From contig NZ_LLZG01000002.1 of assembly GCF_001509475.1 (NCBI RefSeq), forward strand, positions 1-64,000: 64,000 nucleotides of DNA. The letters are read 5' to 3'. This document shows, piece by piece, positions 42,235 through 51,357 of the stretch. This DNA is from Streptomyces regalis. Lineage in GTDB: Bacteria > Actinomycetota > Actinomycetes > Streptomycetales > Streptomycetaceae. The position numbers were made by a program, and so were the translations under genes. Below the pieces are notes generated by a model that was not told the origin of the DNA, did no database searches, and saw only the letters and a program-made list of their open reading frames with translations. Position 1 is the first letter of the stretch, and every line of letters starts with the position of its first letter.

Positions 42235-44814
42235 ATGGCATTCAATCACTTACCGGCAGGCGTGCACGACGCCTTGGTCCCATTGTCCGTCACGCCAGTG
42301 ACACACTCGGTGCCGATGGCCAAGAATCACCGATCCGATCGATCCCCGACGGGCCCCGATTCCCGGGTGGACCCGGGTACGCTGCTGGGCCGGCTCGCCT
42401 CGGGACCGAGCCGGGCTTCGCGCATCACTCATACGGAGCATGTGCCCCCGCGCGCGGGTCGCCATGCAGTCTGGCCTGATCGAATCCGGGCGGAGGTCAT
42501 CGCCGCGGTGCAGACCGCGGGAATCGAACATCCCTGGGCCCACCAGGCACGCGCCGCCGAGCACGCCCTGGACGGCGACTCGGTGGTCGTCGCCACCGGC
42601 ACGGCGTCCGGCAAGTCCCTGGCCTACCTCGCGCCGGTCCTCTCGACACTTCTGGACGGCTCCGAAGCCCCCAACGGCCGTGGCGCCACTGCCCTCTACC
42701 TGGCCCCCACCAAGGCCCTTGCGGCGGATCAGTGCCGTTCGGTGAAGGAACTTTCACATCCGCTGGGCAATTCCGTACGGCCGGCCGTGTACGACGGCGA
42801 TACTCCGTTCGAGGAACGCGAGTGGATCCGCCAGTACGCCAACTACGTCCTCACCAACCCCGACATGCTGCATCGCGGCATACTCCCGTCCCACCCCCGC
42901 TGGTCCTCCTTCCTGAAGGCGCTGAAGTACGTCGTCATCGACGAGTGCCACACCTACCGCGGCGTCTTCGGCTCCCACGTCGCCCAGGTGTTGCGCCGCC
43001 TGCGCCGCCTGTGCGCCCGCTACGGCGCCTCTCCCGTCTTCCTGCTGGCCTCCGCGACCGCCGCCGAGCCCGCGGTGGCCGCCGGGCGCCTGACGGGCCT
43101 GCCGGTGGTGGAGGTCGCCGACGACGCCTCCCCACGCGGGGAACTGGTCTTCGCCCTCTGGGAGCCCCCGCTCACCGAACTCCAGGGCGAGAAGGGCGCC
43201 CCCGTCCGGCGTACCGCCACCGCCGAGACGGCCGACCTGCTGACGGATCTGGCCGTGCAAGGTGTGCGGTCGGTCGCCTTCGTACGCTCCCGGCGTGGCG
43301 CCGAGCTGATCTCGGTCATCGCCCAGGAACGCCTCGCCGAGGTCGACCGCTCCCTCGCCCGGCGTGTCGCGGCGTATCGGGGCGGCTACCTCCCCGAGGA
43401 ACGCCGCGCGCTGGAACAGGCCCTGCACTCCGGCGAACTCCTCGGCCTCGCCGCCACCACCGCGCTGGAACTCGGCATCGACGTCTCCGGCCTGGACGCC
43501 GTACTGATCGCCGGCTACCCGGGCACGCGCGCGTCCCTGTGGCAGCAGGCGGGCCGGGCCGGGCGCTCCGGGCAGGGCGCGCTGGCCGTCCTGGTCGCCC
43601 GCGACGACCCGCTGGACACCTACCTCGTCCACCACCCCGAGGCCCTGTTCGAACGGCCGGTGGAGTCGACGGTCCTCGACCCCGACAACCCGTACGTCCT
43701 GGCTCCGCACCTGTGCGCGGCCGCCGCGGAAATCCCGCTGACGGACGAGGACTTGGCGCTTTTCGGCCCCGAGACCGAGGCGCTGTTGCCCCAACTGGAG
43801 GCCGCGAAGCTGCTGCGCCGCCGCACGAAGGCCTGGCACTGGACGCGCCGGGAACGGGCCGCCGACCTGACCGACATCCGCGGCGGGGGCGGCCGCCCGG
43901 TCCAGATCGTCGAGTCCGGCACGGGCCGCCTACTCGGCACGGTCGACGCGGGCGCCGCGCACACCACCGTCCACGAGGGCGCGGTCCATCTCCATCAGGG
44001 CCGCACGTATCTCGTCCGCACCCTCGACCTGGAGGACTCGGTCGCCCTGGTCGAGGAGGCCGCTCCGCCGTATTCGACGGTCGCCCGCGACACCACGTCG
44101 ATCTCCGTCCTGGAGACGGACGTCGAGGTCCCGTGGGGCGATGGCCGCCTGTGCTACGGCTCCGTCGAGGTCACCAACCAGGTGGTCTCCTTCCTGCGCC
44201 GCCGGCTGATCACCGGCGAAGTACTGGGCGAGACGAAACTCGACCTCCCTCCTCGTACGCTGCGCACACGCGCGGTGTGGTGGACCGTCACCGAGGACCA
44301 GCTGGACGAGGCCCGGATCAACCCCGAGATCCTCGGCGGCGCCCTGCACGCCGCCGAGCACGCCTCGATCGGCCTGCTGCCCCTCTTCGCGACCTGCGAC
44401 CGCTGGGACATCGGCGGCGTCTCGATCCCGCTGCACCCCGACACACTGCTCCCGACCGTCTTCGTCTACGACGGCCACCCCGGCGGCGCGGGCTTCGCCG
44501 AGCGCGCCTTCCACACCGCCCGCGCCTGGCTCACCGCCACCCGCCAGGCCATCGCCGCCTGCGAGTGCGACGCCGGCTGCCCGTCCTGCATCCAGTCCCC
44601 CAAGTGCGGCAACGGGAACGATCCGCTGCACAAGAGGGGGGCGGTGCGGTTGCTCACGGTGCTGCTGCGGGGGGCGCCGGAGGAGAAGGGGGAGCCTGCG
44701 GAGGGTGGGGAAGGGGAGCTTGCCACGGCCGGGGAGGGGGAGCCTGTCCCGGCGAGGGGCGGGGGTCCTGGTCCGACTGGGGAGGGCTCACCGGCGGAGG
44801 GCGAGGGACCCTGA
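42235..44814 (+). CDS. YprA/MrfA-like SF2 DEAD/H-box helicase with DUF1998
   Basis: About 859 aa. RecA-like domain 1: VVVATGTASGKSLAYLAPVL near residue 119, YLAPTKALAADQ, NPDMLHRGIL, and VIDECHTYRGVFG (DECH) near 234. Domain 2: SVAFVRSRRGAE, LAATTALELGIDVSGLDAVL, QQAGRAGRSGQGALAVLV. The C-terminal DUF1998 part carries CECDAGCPSCIQSPKC, a four-Cys metal site. Relatives (MrfA/YprA) act in repair of mitomycin-type crosslinks or as 3'-5' helicases. The C-terminal tail is a Gly/Glu/Pro-rich run merging into the 43-bp tandem repeats. The ATG at 42235 is the first good start; ATG 42316 is an alternative. Confidence 0.88.
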   Translation: MAFNHLPAGVHDALVPLSVTPVTHSVPMAKNHRSDRSPTGPDSRVDPGTLLGRLASGPSRASRITHTEHVPPRAGRHAVWPDRIRAEVIAAVQTAGIEHPWAHQARAAEHALDGDSVVVATGTASGKSLAYLAPVLSTLLDGSEAPNGRGATALYLAPTKALAADQCRSVKELSHPLGNSVRPAVYDGDTPFEEREWIRQYANYVLTNPDMLHRGILPSHPRWSSFLKALKYVVIDECHTYRGVFGSHVAQVLRRLRRLCARYGASPVFLLASATAAEPAVAAGRLTGLPVVEVADDASPRGELVFALWEPPLTELQGEKGAPVRRTATAETADLLTDLAVQGVRSVAFVRSRRGAELISVIAQERLAEVDRSLARRVAAYRGGYLPEERRALEQALHSGELLGLAATTALELGIDVSGLDAVLIAGYPGTRASLWQQAGRAGRSGQGALAVLVARDDPLDTYLVHHPEALFERPVESTVLDPDNPYVLAPHLCAAAAEIPLTDEDLALFGPETEALLPQLEAAKLLRRRTKAWHWTRRERAADLTDIRGGGGRPVQIVESGTGRLLGTVDAGAAHTTVHEGAVHLHQGRTYLVRTLDLEDSVALVEEAAPPYSTVARDTTSISVLETDVEVPWGDGRLCYGSVEVTNQVVSFLRRRLITGEVLGETKLDLPPRTLRTRAVWWTVTEDQLDEARINPEILGGALHAAEHASIGLLPLFATCDRWDIGGVSIPLHPDTLLPTVFVYDGHPGGAGFAERAFHTARAWLTATRQAIAACECDAGCPSCIQSPKCGNGNDPLHKRGAVRLLTVLLRGAPEEKGEPAEGGEGELATAGEGEPVPARGGGPGPTGEGSPAEGEGP

Positions 44815-44980
44815 CCCAACCGGGGACAGCGCACCAGCGAAGGACGAAGGGCCCTGACCCAACCGAGGACAGCGCACCAGCGAAGGACGAAGGGCCCTGA
44901 CCCAACCGGGGACAGCGCACCGGCTGACGGCAAAGGGCCCCGACCCAGCTGGGGACGGCTCGCGTGCCCGGCTGGGGACG
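44809..44980. repeat. Four-copy 43-bp tandem repeat at the helicase 3' end
   Basis: Four units begin at 44809, 44852, 44895 and 44938, all starting CCCTGACCCA or close to it. Copies 1 and 2 are nearly identical and copies 3 and 4 increasingly degenerate. The helicase stop codon is the TGA inside the first unit. Because 43 is not a multiple of three, a gain or loss of a unit would not change the protein. Confidence 0.93.
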
Positions 44981-45278
44981 CAGGGACTGTCCTGGCCGAG
45001 GAGAGGGAGACTGCCCCAGCGGGGGACGGACAGCTTGCCGCGGCCGGGTAGGGGAGCATGCCCTGGCTGGCGGCGGAGAACGTATCGCCGGCGGCAGAGG
45101 GCGCTGCCCTGGGCGGGAAGCGGGGAAGCTGCCCGGCCGGGGAGCGGGGCGTGCCCTGTCTCGCGGCGGAGAACGTACCGCCGACGGGAGGGGAGACACT
45201 GACCCGGCCGGGAAGGGGAAGCTGCCTCGGCCGGGGCCAGGGCCGGGGAATCGGAGCCGATGGCAGTCGCGCAACCGG
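44981..45278. other. Repetitive spacer between convergent genes
   Basis: No gene. It continues the Gly/Pro-type GC-rich repeats: a block containing GCGGCGGAGAACGTA occurs at about 45069 and again at about 45162, roughly 93 bp apart, as part of a longer degenerate repeat. It separates the helicase from the convergent tadG-like gene. Confidence 0.6.
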
Positions 45279-46169
45279 TCAAGGAGCCGGCGTCGGCCGG
45301 CCCGTCCCCGCAGGGCCACCCGGCGGAGGCCCCGTCGGCAGGGGCGCCCCCTCCGGGCCCGCAGGCCCCGCCCGCGCCCTGACTTCCGCCGCGAACGGCC
45401 CCCGGCCCGAAGCCGCCGTCACGTCCGAGACCTCGCCCACCATCACGCACCGCACGAGCCGCACGCCCTGTGCCCGGGCCACCCGCTCCGCACGGGCGCA
45501 GGCCGCCGTACCGCCCTCCGCCCAGTGATCGGCCGCCGCGAGCGCCGCCAGATCCGCACCGCCGGCCGCACGGTGTCGGCTCGCGACGGCTTGGCCCAGG
45601 GCGAGTACGACGCCGAAGACGACGCAGAGCACGGCGATGGCGCCGACGCTCCAGACGGTGGCGGAACCGCGATCGGAGCGCAGGCCGACAGCAGGTCCCC
45701 GGGCCGCATGCCGGTCGGCGACGGGCCTGCGGTCCGCATGCCGCTCGATGACGGGACTGCGCCCGGAGCTCCGACCGGTGACGGACCTGTGCCCAGACGG
45801 TCGGCCAGTGGCGGGCCTATGGCCAGACTCTCGGCCAGTGATGGGCCTGTGGCCGGACTCTCGGCCACATGTGGGCCTGTGGCCGGGCCCTCGGCCGGCG
45901 ATGTTCTTGGGGTCAGATCCCCGGCCGGCGAGGGGTTTGGGAGCAGGTCCCCGGTCGGCCATGGGGCTGCGGTCAGATCTCCTGTCGGCCATGGGCCTGT
46001 GGTCAGATCCCCGGCCGGCGATCGGCCTGCGGCACGTACGCCAGCCCCTGAGGGAGCTACAGCCCCATCTGGCGACAGAGGCGCGGGCAGAAGAACGACC
46101 GCCCGCCATCTCACGCCCAGCTCGTCGGCCGGCGACAAACCCGAGCCCCACGGCGAACCCCCCTCTCAT
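45279..46169 (-). CDS. TadG-like (Rv3654c-type) protein with decapeptide repeats
   Basis: A 296-aa frame. The C-terminal 125 residues are a typical helicase/secretion-neighbourhood TadE-like protein: DRGSATVWSVGAIAVLCVVF (membrane helix with prepilin-like GSATVW start) and AGGADLAALAAADHWAEGGT. Ahead of it lie 12 in-frame decapeptide repeats (consensus RPxxGRxSGH, residues about 48-167). The ATG at 46169 overlaps the tadE stop (ATGA), which supports translation from there. Whether the repeats are really in the mature protein is uncertain. The last gene of the Tad locus. Confidence 0.7.
   Translation of the reverse strand: MRGGFAVGLGFVAGRRAGREMAGGRSSARASVARWGCSSLRGWRTCRRPIAGRGSDHRPMADRRSDRSPMADRGPAPKPLAGRGSDPKNIAGRGPGHRPTCGRESGHRPITGRESGHRPATGRPSGHRSVTGRSSGRSPVIERHADRRPVADRHAARGPAVGLRSDRGSATVWSVGAIAVLCVVFGVVLALGQAVASRHRAAGGADLAALAAADHWAEGGTAACARAERVARAQGVRLVRCVMVGEVSDVTAASGRGPFAAEVRARAGPAGPEGAPLPTGPPPGGPAGTGRPTPAP
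45669..46028 (-). repeat. Twelve 30-bp in-frame repeats in the tadG-like gene
   Basis: Twelve consecutive 30-bp units encode decapeptides such as RPIAGRGSDH, RPMADRRSDR, RPITGRESGH and RPATGRPSGH. The pattern R-P-x-x-G/D-R repeats throughout, while the DNA units have diverged by substitutions only, so the frame is kept. Such arrays expand and contract by slippage. Confidence 0.88.
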
Positions 46170-46579
46170 GTCCCCGCCCCCACCATGTCCTCCGCCGACG
46201 CCACGGCTTCCTCCCGTACCTCGAAGGGGAGCCCGCGCAGCACGGGCGGCTTGGCCACGACGACCACGCGGACCTCGTTCCCCTCCCGGCCGACCGTGAC
46301 CGTCGCGCCGCGCGGTGCCGCCTCACGGGTGACCTCGATGACCGCGTCGGCCGGATCCTGCCGGGCTGCCGCACGAGCGCCAGTCCGGGCCGCGTCCACG
46401 CACTGGAGCTGCGCGGCCACCACGAGCAGCCCCCACACCAGTGCCATCGCGAACATCACCAGCACGGGCAGCACCACAGCCGACTCCGCCGTCACGAACC
46501 CCTGGTCCGATCCCCGACCGGCCCCCCAACCGGCACGCCGACCCGACCCCCGTTCGATCTCCCGCTCACATCCGCGCAT
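46166..46579 (-). CDS. TadE-family pilus/pseudopilin assembly protein
   Basis: About 137 aa. After a basic Gly/Arg-rich start comes GFVTAESAVVLPVLVMFAMA, a prepilin-like cleavage site (G before F, Glu at +5 relative region) with one membrane helix, then CVDAARTGARAAARQDPADA and a beta-rich outer domain, as in TadE proteins. The ATG at 46579 overlaps the DUF4244 gene by 14 bp; an internal GTG at the VTAESA segment is a possible alternative start. It is coupled to the tadG-like gene. Confidence 0.78.
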   Translation of the reverse strand: MRGCEREIERGSGRRAGWGAGRGSDQGFVTAESAVVLPVLVMFAMALVWGLLVVAAQLQCVDAARTGARAAARQDPADAVIEVTREAAPRGATVTVGREGNEVRVVVVAKPPVLRGLPFEVREEAVASAEDMVGAGT

Positions 46580-46775
46580 CGAGCGCCTGCTTCACGATGG
46601 CCTGCAACTCCGCGCTGACCTGGCCGCTCGTCACGACCTTGTAGAGCACCACGGCGAACGCCACCGCCGCGACGATCCCCATCGCGTACTCGGAGGTGAC
46701 CATCCCCGCGTCCCTCCGCGCCGCCCGCATCCTGTACACCAGGGCGCGCATCCTTGCCCGTACCGCCTTGTACAT
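46566..46775 (-). CDS. DUF4244 Flp-like pilin
   Basis: A 69-aa protein. Basic N-terminal leader (YKAVRARMRALVYRMRAARR) followed by DAGMVTSEYAMGIVAAVAFA. The Gly-x4-Glu spacing (G before M, Glu in SEYAMG) is the prepilin cleavage motif. A single hydrophobic helix runs to VVLYKVVTSG and a short tail follows. The family DUF4244 is the putative pilin of actinobacterial Tad loci. The ATG at 46775 has GGGGG six bases before; a longer start at 46844 would duplicate the low-complexity leader. Confidence 0.8.
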   Translation of the reverse strand: MYKAVRARMRALVYRMRAARRDAGMVTSEYAMGIVAAVAFAVVLYKVVTSGQVSAELQAIVKQALDARM

Positions 46776-46915
46776 CTCAACCCCCGTAAGGCTCAGTCCT
46801 GTTGAATCCAGCTGTTGAATCCAGCTGTTGAACGTCTGCTGCAAACTCCGAACTCGCCTGCTGCCGAAGTCCGAACTCGGCTACTGACCGGCGACCGTCG
46901 CCGCCCCTCACCCCG

Positions 46916-47704
46916 TCATCCATCACCTCCTCCCAGCACCCCGCCCGCCAGCCCGATCACCACCGGCGCCACGCCCACCGCGATGAACGCGGGCAGGAAG
47001 CACAACCCCACCGGCGCGGTGACCATGACGGCCGCCCGCCTGGCCCGTTCCGTCGCGGTGCGCGCCCGGTCGGCGCGGGCCTCCGCGGCGAGCCGAGCAA
47101 CCGGTCCGGCCGCCGGAAGCCCCGACACATCGGCCCTTTCGAGCAACCGCGCCAGCGCGCCGGCCCCCGGCATCGAGGCCAGCCGCTGCCATGCCTCGCC
47201 CGGTTCACCACCGAGCCGCACCTCCGCCGCCCCTCGCGCCAGCCCGTCCCCGACGGGGCCGCCCAAGGCCTCCCCCACGGCCTGCGCCGCGATCACCGGA
47301 CCGGCGCCCGCCGCGATGCAGGCCGCCACCAGATCGGCGGCGAGCGGCAGCTGGCGAGCCACCTCACCGGCGTCGGGCTGCTCCTCGGCGCCAACGGACC
47401 CCTGCCGACGCCGCCATACCCACAGCCCGACCGCGACGATCAGCCCCACCGCCAGGCCGACGATGCCGCCGACCAGCGCCCACCCGGCACCCACGACCGC
47501 CGCCATGGGCAGCCCTTGCCGCATGCCCTGCCGGACGTCGAACCGTCGGCACGTCGACGTCACGTCGGCGGCCGACATCAACTCGGCCAGGCGTCGCCGT
47601 GCCCTCCGCTCGTGACGCGCGGCCACGGGCCACTGCACCAGCCAACCGACGACCAACGCCGCTCCCACGGCCGCCCCCAGCCTGTGGACAACTTCCGCAC
47701 TCAC
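46916..47704 (-). CDS. tadC: TadC-like type II/IV secretion inner-membrane protein
   Basis: A 262-aa T2SF-family protein. Two N-terminal helices (VGAALVVGWLVQWPVA; MAAVVGAGWALVGGIVGLAV), a cytosolic helical domain (RQLPLAADLVAACIAAGAG; LGGEPGEAWQRLASMPGAG), and C-terminal helices (VGLCFLPAFIAVGVAPVVIG). This is the platform component of the Tad export machine. GTG start at 47704. It lies directly after the damaged tadB. Confidence 0.85.
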   Translation of the reverse strand: MSAEVVHRLGAAVGAALVVGWLVQWPVAARHERRARRRLAELMSAADVTSTCRRFDVRQGMRQGLPMAAVVGAGWALVGGIVGLAVGLIVAVGLWVWRRRQGSVGAEEQPDAGEVARQLPLAADLVAACIAAGAGPVIAAQAVGEALGGPVGDGLARGAAEVRLGGEPGEAWQRLASMPGAGALARLLERADVSGLPAAGPVARLAAEARADRARTATERARRAAVMVTAPVGLCFLPAFIAVGVAPVVIGLAGGVLGGGDG

Positions 47705-47787
47705 GCCGCCATCTCCCTCTCACGACCTGGACCCGCCCAAGTCCTCACGCCGCCACCTCCCTCTCACGCCCCGACCGCCCCGGGTCC

Positions 47788-48413
47788 TCACGCCGCCTCC
47801 GCTCCCCGCACGATCCGCATTGCCCACCACATCCCCAGCCCCTCGAGCACCCCTCCGACCACCACGCATCCGAGCCCCGCCCCGGTATGCAGCAGCACAT
47901 GCAGTGGGTCGGCTCCCATCGCGGCACCGAGCAGCAGCCCCAGGACCGGCAACCCGGCGAGCATCACGACCGTCGACCGAGCCCACCGGAGTCCCGCGCC
48001 GCCCGCAGCAACGCCTCACCCGGCTGCCGCCCGGCCCGCACCTCCCCGGCAAGCGCCCCGCACAGCGCGATCAGCGCATCCCCGCAACGCTCCCGCGTCC
48101 GCCGCGCCTCCCGAGCCAGCCGCACCCTCCGCAGCAGCGGCACCCCGGCCGCCCCCGCGACGACCGGCAGCACCGAAGCTCCCAGCGCACCCAGCACCAG
48201 CCCGAGAACCGGCGCCCACCACTCGGCCCGCAGCCGCCCCCGCAGCCGTCGCAGCTCCCCGGCCATCTGCCGCCAGCCGGGCGGCCCTGCTCCGACCGCT
48301 CCACCGCCCGCAAGCAGTAGCTGCGCCCGCCGCGCCCCTGAGTTCCGCCCGCCCAGCAACCAGACCGCCGCCCCGAGACACGCCACTGCCGCGCCCCACG
48401 ACATCTCACCCAT
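47788..48413 (-). pseudogene. tadB: TadB-like gene with internal deletion and frame change
   Basis: The first 140 codons from ATG 48413 are a normal TadB N-terminus with two membrane regions (WAPVLGLVLGALGASVLPVV) and GDALIALCGALAGEVRAGRQ. The expected helical core of about 90 residues is missing. The frame stops at about 47964, but a shifted frame carries the normal end: ARSTVVMLAGLPVLGLLLGA, then GADPLHVLLHTGAGLGCVVV and a stop at 47788. So an internal deletion has joined the two ends out of frame. The Tad export apparatus is probably non-functional unless this is an assembly error. Confidence 0.8.
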
Positions 48414-48418
48414 TCAGA

Positions 48419-48590
48419 CCACCGAACCCCTCACGTCACCGATTCCTCAGGGCCACCGAGCCCATCGCGTCGCCGACTCCTCAGGGCCACCGAACCCCTC
48501 ACGTCACCGACTCCTCACGGCCACCGAACCCCTCACCTCACCGACTCCTCAGGGCCACCGGGCCCCTCGCGTCGCCGGACCCATCGCGTC
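48419..48590. repeat. Five-copy 34-bp tandem repeat between tadA and tadB
   Basis: Units with the core CCACCGAACCCCTCACGTCA begin at 48419, 48453, 48487, 48521 and 48555, an exact 34-bp period. Copies differ mainly by C/G substitutions. A further related copy begins at about 48607 out of register. The array fills the tadA-tadB gap and has no reading frame of its own. Confidence 0.92.
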
Positions 48591-48658
48591 GCCTGACCGG
48601 TCACGGCCACCGAATCCCCCACGTCAGCACCCCCTCCACACTCCGGAACCCCTCACGA

Positions 48659-50248
48659 TCACCGCGCCCCATCCACGGCCCCCGCACCCTCACGACCACG
48701 GCACGCCTCCACTTCGCTCGCACCCCGAAGCAGCCCCCGCAGCCGCTCCCACCCGCGCTCGTACGCGAACGCCCCCGCACCCCAGCGCAGCGCCGGCACC
48801 GTCCGCACCAGCCCCGACGGGTCCCGTTCCAGCACATGCACCTCCGAGATCCGCCGCCGCCCGGCCCGGTCGCGCACGAGATGGAGTACGACCGACAGCG
48901 CGGCCGCCAACTGGCTGTGCAGCGCGGCCCGGTCGAGCCCTGCCGCCGTGCCGAGCGCCTCCAGCCGGGCCGGCACGTCGGCCGCCGCATTCGCGTGGAC
49001 GGTCCCGCAGCCGCCTTCGTGACCGGTGTTCAAGGCCGCCAGGAGATGCACGACTTCTGGTCCGCGCACTTCGCCCACGACGAGTCGGTCCGGCCGCATC
49101 CGCAGCGCCTGCCGCACCAGGTCCTCGAGGGTGACGAGCCCGGCGCCCTCCTGGTTGGCGGGTCTGCTCTCCAGCCGAACGACGTGCGGATGGTCCGGCC
49201 TGAGCTCCGCCGAGTCCTCCGCGAGCACGATCCGCTCGCCCGGCCCGGCCAGCCCGAGCAACGCGCTCAGCAACGTCGTCTTGCCACTGCCTGTCCCGCC
49301 GCTGATGAGGAAGGACAGCCGCGCGTCGACCAGCGCCCGCAGCACTCGGTCCCCGCCCGGCGGCACCGTGCCCGCCGCGACCAGCTCGTCGAGCGTGAAC
49401 GCCCGCGGCCGCACGACCCGCAACGACAGGCAGGCGCAGCCGACGGCGACCGGTGGCAGTACCGCGTGCAGTCGGGTCCCGTCGGGCAGCCGGGCGTCCA
49501 CCCAGGGCCGCGCGTCGTCCAGCCGCCGCCCGGCCACCGCGGCGAGGCGCTGCGCAAGGCGTCGTACGGCCGCCGCGTCCGGGAAGGACACGGAAGTCAG
49601 CTCCAGGCCGCCGCCCCGGTCCACCCAGACCCGGTCCGGCGCCGACACCAGCACATCCGTCACCGACGGATCGGCGAGCAATGGCTCCAGCGGGCCGCTC
49701 CCGACCAGCTCGGACCGCAACTGCTCGGCCGCACCCAGGACTTCGGCATCCCCCAGCACCTTGCCCTGCTCCCGCAGGGCCTGCGCCACGCGCGCGGGAG
49801 TGGGCTCGGCCCCGCTCTCGGCCAGCCACTGCCGTACCCCGTCGAGCAGCCCCGTGGGCATGCCCGCACCGGCCGCCGTCCCGTCCGACGCCCACCGCCC
49901 AGCCGACGGACCGGCCCGGTCGACCGGCTCCCACCGCCCAGTGGCCGTACTCGCCGCGACCTCCACCACCCGCGACACCACACCGGCGCCTACCGAACCG
50001 TCCGACACCCGCCGCACCACACCGGCACCCACCGAACCGCCCGACCCCCGCCGCGCGACAGCATCACCAGCCGAACCGTCCACCGCCCATCGCGGCGTGG
50101 CCCTACGCACCCTCCCGGCAGCCGTCCCGCTCGACCGCCACCGCTCGGGAGACGCCCGCACCGAACCATCCGCGCCACCGCTCACCCAGTCGAGCCCCGA
50201 AGCCGTGCCGACGCCGTCACTCATGCCACTGCTCACGCCGTCACTCAT
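48659..50248 (-). CDS. tadA: TadA/CpaF-type secretion ATPase
   Basis: A 529-aa protein. The C-terminal 390 residues are a classic CpaF/TadA ATPase: SGPLEPLLADPSVTDVLV (N-domain), ISGGTGSGKTTLLSALLGLA (Walker A), RIVLAEDSAEL (Asp box), RMRPDRLVVGEVRGPEVVHL (Walker B), and NTGHEGGCGTVHANAA (His box). The first 130 residues are low-complexity with an internal repeat (GSVGAGVVRRVSDGSVGAGV) and are not part of the family fold. The ATG at 50248 overlaps the ssd stop (ATGA). It powers pilin or substrate export in the Tad system. Confidence 0.9.
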   Translation of the reverse strand: MSDGVSSGMSDGVGTASGLDWVSGGADGSVRASPERWRSSGTAAGRVRRATPRWAVDGSAGDAVARRGSGGSVGAGVVRRVSDGSVGAGVVSRVVEVAASTATGRWEPVDRAGPSAGRWASDGTAAGAGMPTGLLDGVRQWLAESGAEPTPARVAQALREQGKVLGDAEVLGAAEQLRSELVGSGPLEPLLADPSVTDVLVSAPDRVWVDRGGGLELTSVSFPDAAAVRRLAQRLAAVAGRRLDDARPWVDARLPDGTRLHAVLPPVAVGCACLSLRVVRPRAFTLDELVAAGTVPPGGDRVLRALVDARLSFLISGGTGSGKTTLLSALLGLAGPGERIVLAEDSAELRPDHPHVVRLESRPANQEGAGLVTLEDLVRQALRMRPDRLVVGEVRGPEVVHLLAALNTGHEGGCGTVHANAAADVPARLEALGTAAGLDRAALHSQLAAALSVVLHLVRDRAGRRRISEVHVLERDPSGLVRTVPALRWGAGAFAYERGWERLRGLLRGASEVEACRGREGAGAVDGAR

Positions 50249-51357
50249 GCCGCCCTCGCCTCAAGCAACGCGCGCTCCCAGAACTCCCGGCAGAACCGCG
50301 CCAGCGGCCCCCGCCCCTCCGCCCCCGGTGGAGCCTTGGTCTCGTGCGGCCGCAGCAGTCCCGACTCGACCGGCACCTCGCCGACGAGCGGTAGCTCCAG
50401 CAGCCGGGCCACCTCGCGGTCGTCGAGCCCGGGTGCGTACGGCCCACGTACCGCCACCCGCAGATCCCGCAGGACCATCCGGACCGCGGAGGCCACCTGC
50501 CGAGCGGCGGTGAGGGCGCGCAGTTCGGCGGGGACCACGAGGATCCCCACGTCGAGCTGGGCGAGGGCCTCCGCGACGCCGTCGTCGATACGGCGGGGCA
50601 GGTCGACGACGACGGTGCCTCCCCGGCGCCGGGCCGCGGCGAGTACCGCTCGCATCGCCTGCGGCGGGACGGCGAGGTAGTCGCCGCGATCCCAGCTCAG
50701 GACCCGTAGGGAGTGCAGCTTCGGCAAGGACTCCTCCAGGGCGCCGCTGCCGAGCCGCCCGCGTGAGCCGGCGAACGAGGGCCAGCGCAGGCCCTCGGCG
50801 GCCTCGCCGCCGAGGAGGACGTCGAGTCCGCCGCCCAGCGGATCGGCGTCCACGAGCAGGGTGCGCAGCCCTTCACGCGCGGCGGTGACGGCGAGGGCAC
50901 ACGCGAGCGTGGACGCTCCGGCTCCGCCGCGGCCGCCGATGACCCCGACGGTGAGGGCCGGCCGGCCGACGCCCTCGGCGACGTCGGCGAGGCGGTCGAC
51001 CAACCACTGTTCGCCGTCGGGCAGCATCAGGACGTGGTCGGCGCCGATCTCGACGGCCCGGCGCCAGACGCCCGAGTCGTCCTGGTCACGGCCGACCAGC
51101 ACCACTCCGCGTCTGCGTCCGGCCCCGCGCACGCGGCGTGCGGCGTCGTCACCGACCAGGACGAGCGGCGCGGACTCCCAGCTGCCCCGGGGCTCGGGCA
51201 CCCCGTGGTGGACCTCTGGTGTGGCGCCGGCCGCCGCGCACAGGCGCAGCAGGTCGTCGAGCAGGTCGGCGTCCTCCGTGACGATCAACGGTTTGCCCGG
51301 CCGCCCGGAGGCGGCGGGCGGCGGATCGTGTGTGACGGCTGCGGTCACGGTTTCCAT
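50245..51357 (-). CDS. ssd: Septum-site-determining / CpaE-like MinD-family protein
   Basis: About 370 aa. An N-terminal receiver-like part (PLIVTEDADLLDDLLRLCAA) is followed by a MinD/ParA-type ATPase domain: GVIGGRGGAGASTLACALAV (deviant Walker A with a non-Lys signature, GGxGGxGxS), LLVDADPLGGGLDVLL, and VVVDLPRRIDDGVAEAL. Family members (Ssd, CpaE) position Tad components or affect septation. The start is ATG 51357 or GTG 51348; the latter has better spacing to AAGGGGG. First gene of the Tad operon. Confidence 0.85.
   Translation of the reverse strand: METVTAAVTHDPPPAASGRPGKPLIVTEDADLLDDLLRLCAAAGATPEVHHGVPEPRGSWESAPLVLVGDDAARRVRGAGRRRGVVLVGRDQDDSGVWRRAVEIGADHVLMLPDGEQWLVDRLADVAEGVGRPALTVGVIGGRGGAGASTLACALAVTAAREGLRTLLVDADPLGGGLDVLLGGEAAEGLRWPSFAGSRGRLGSGALEESLPKLHSLRVLSWDRGDYLAVPPQAMRAVLAAARRRGGTVVVDLPRRIDDGVAEALAQLDVGILVVPAELRALTAARQVASAVRMVLRDLRVAVRGPYAPGLDDREVARLLELPLVGEVPVESGLLRPHETKAPPGAEGRGPLARFCREFWERALLEARAA

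Noticed and set aside
44809..44980. A CRISPR array.
   Set aside because: The units are directly adjacent without spacers and degenerate progressively; this is a simple tandem repeat.
48419..48590. A CRISPR array, because of the regular 34-bp period.
   Set aside because: There are no unique spacers between the units and no cas genes nearby.
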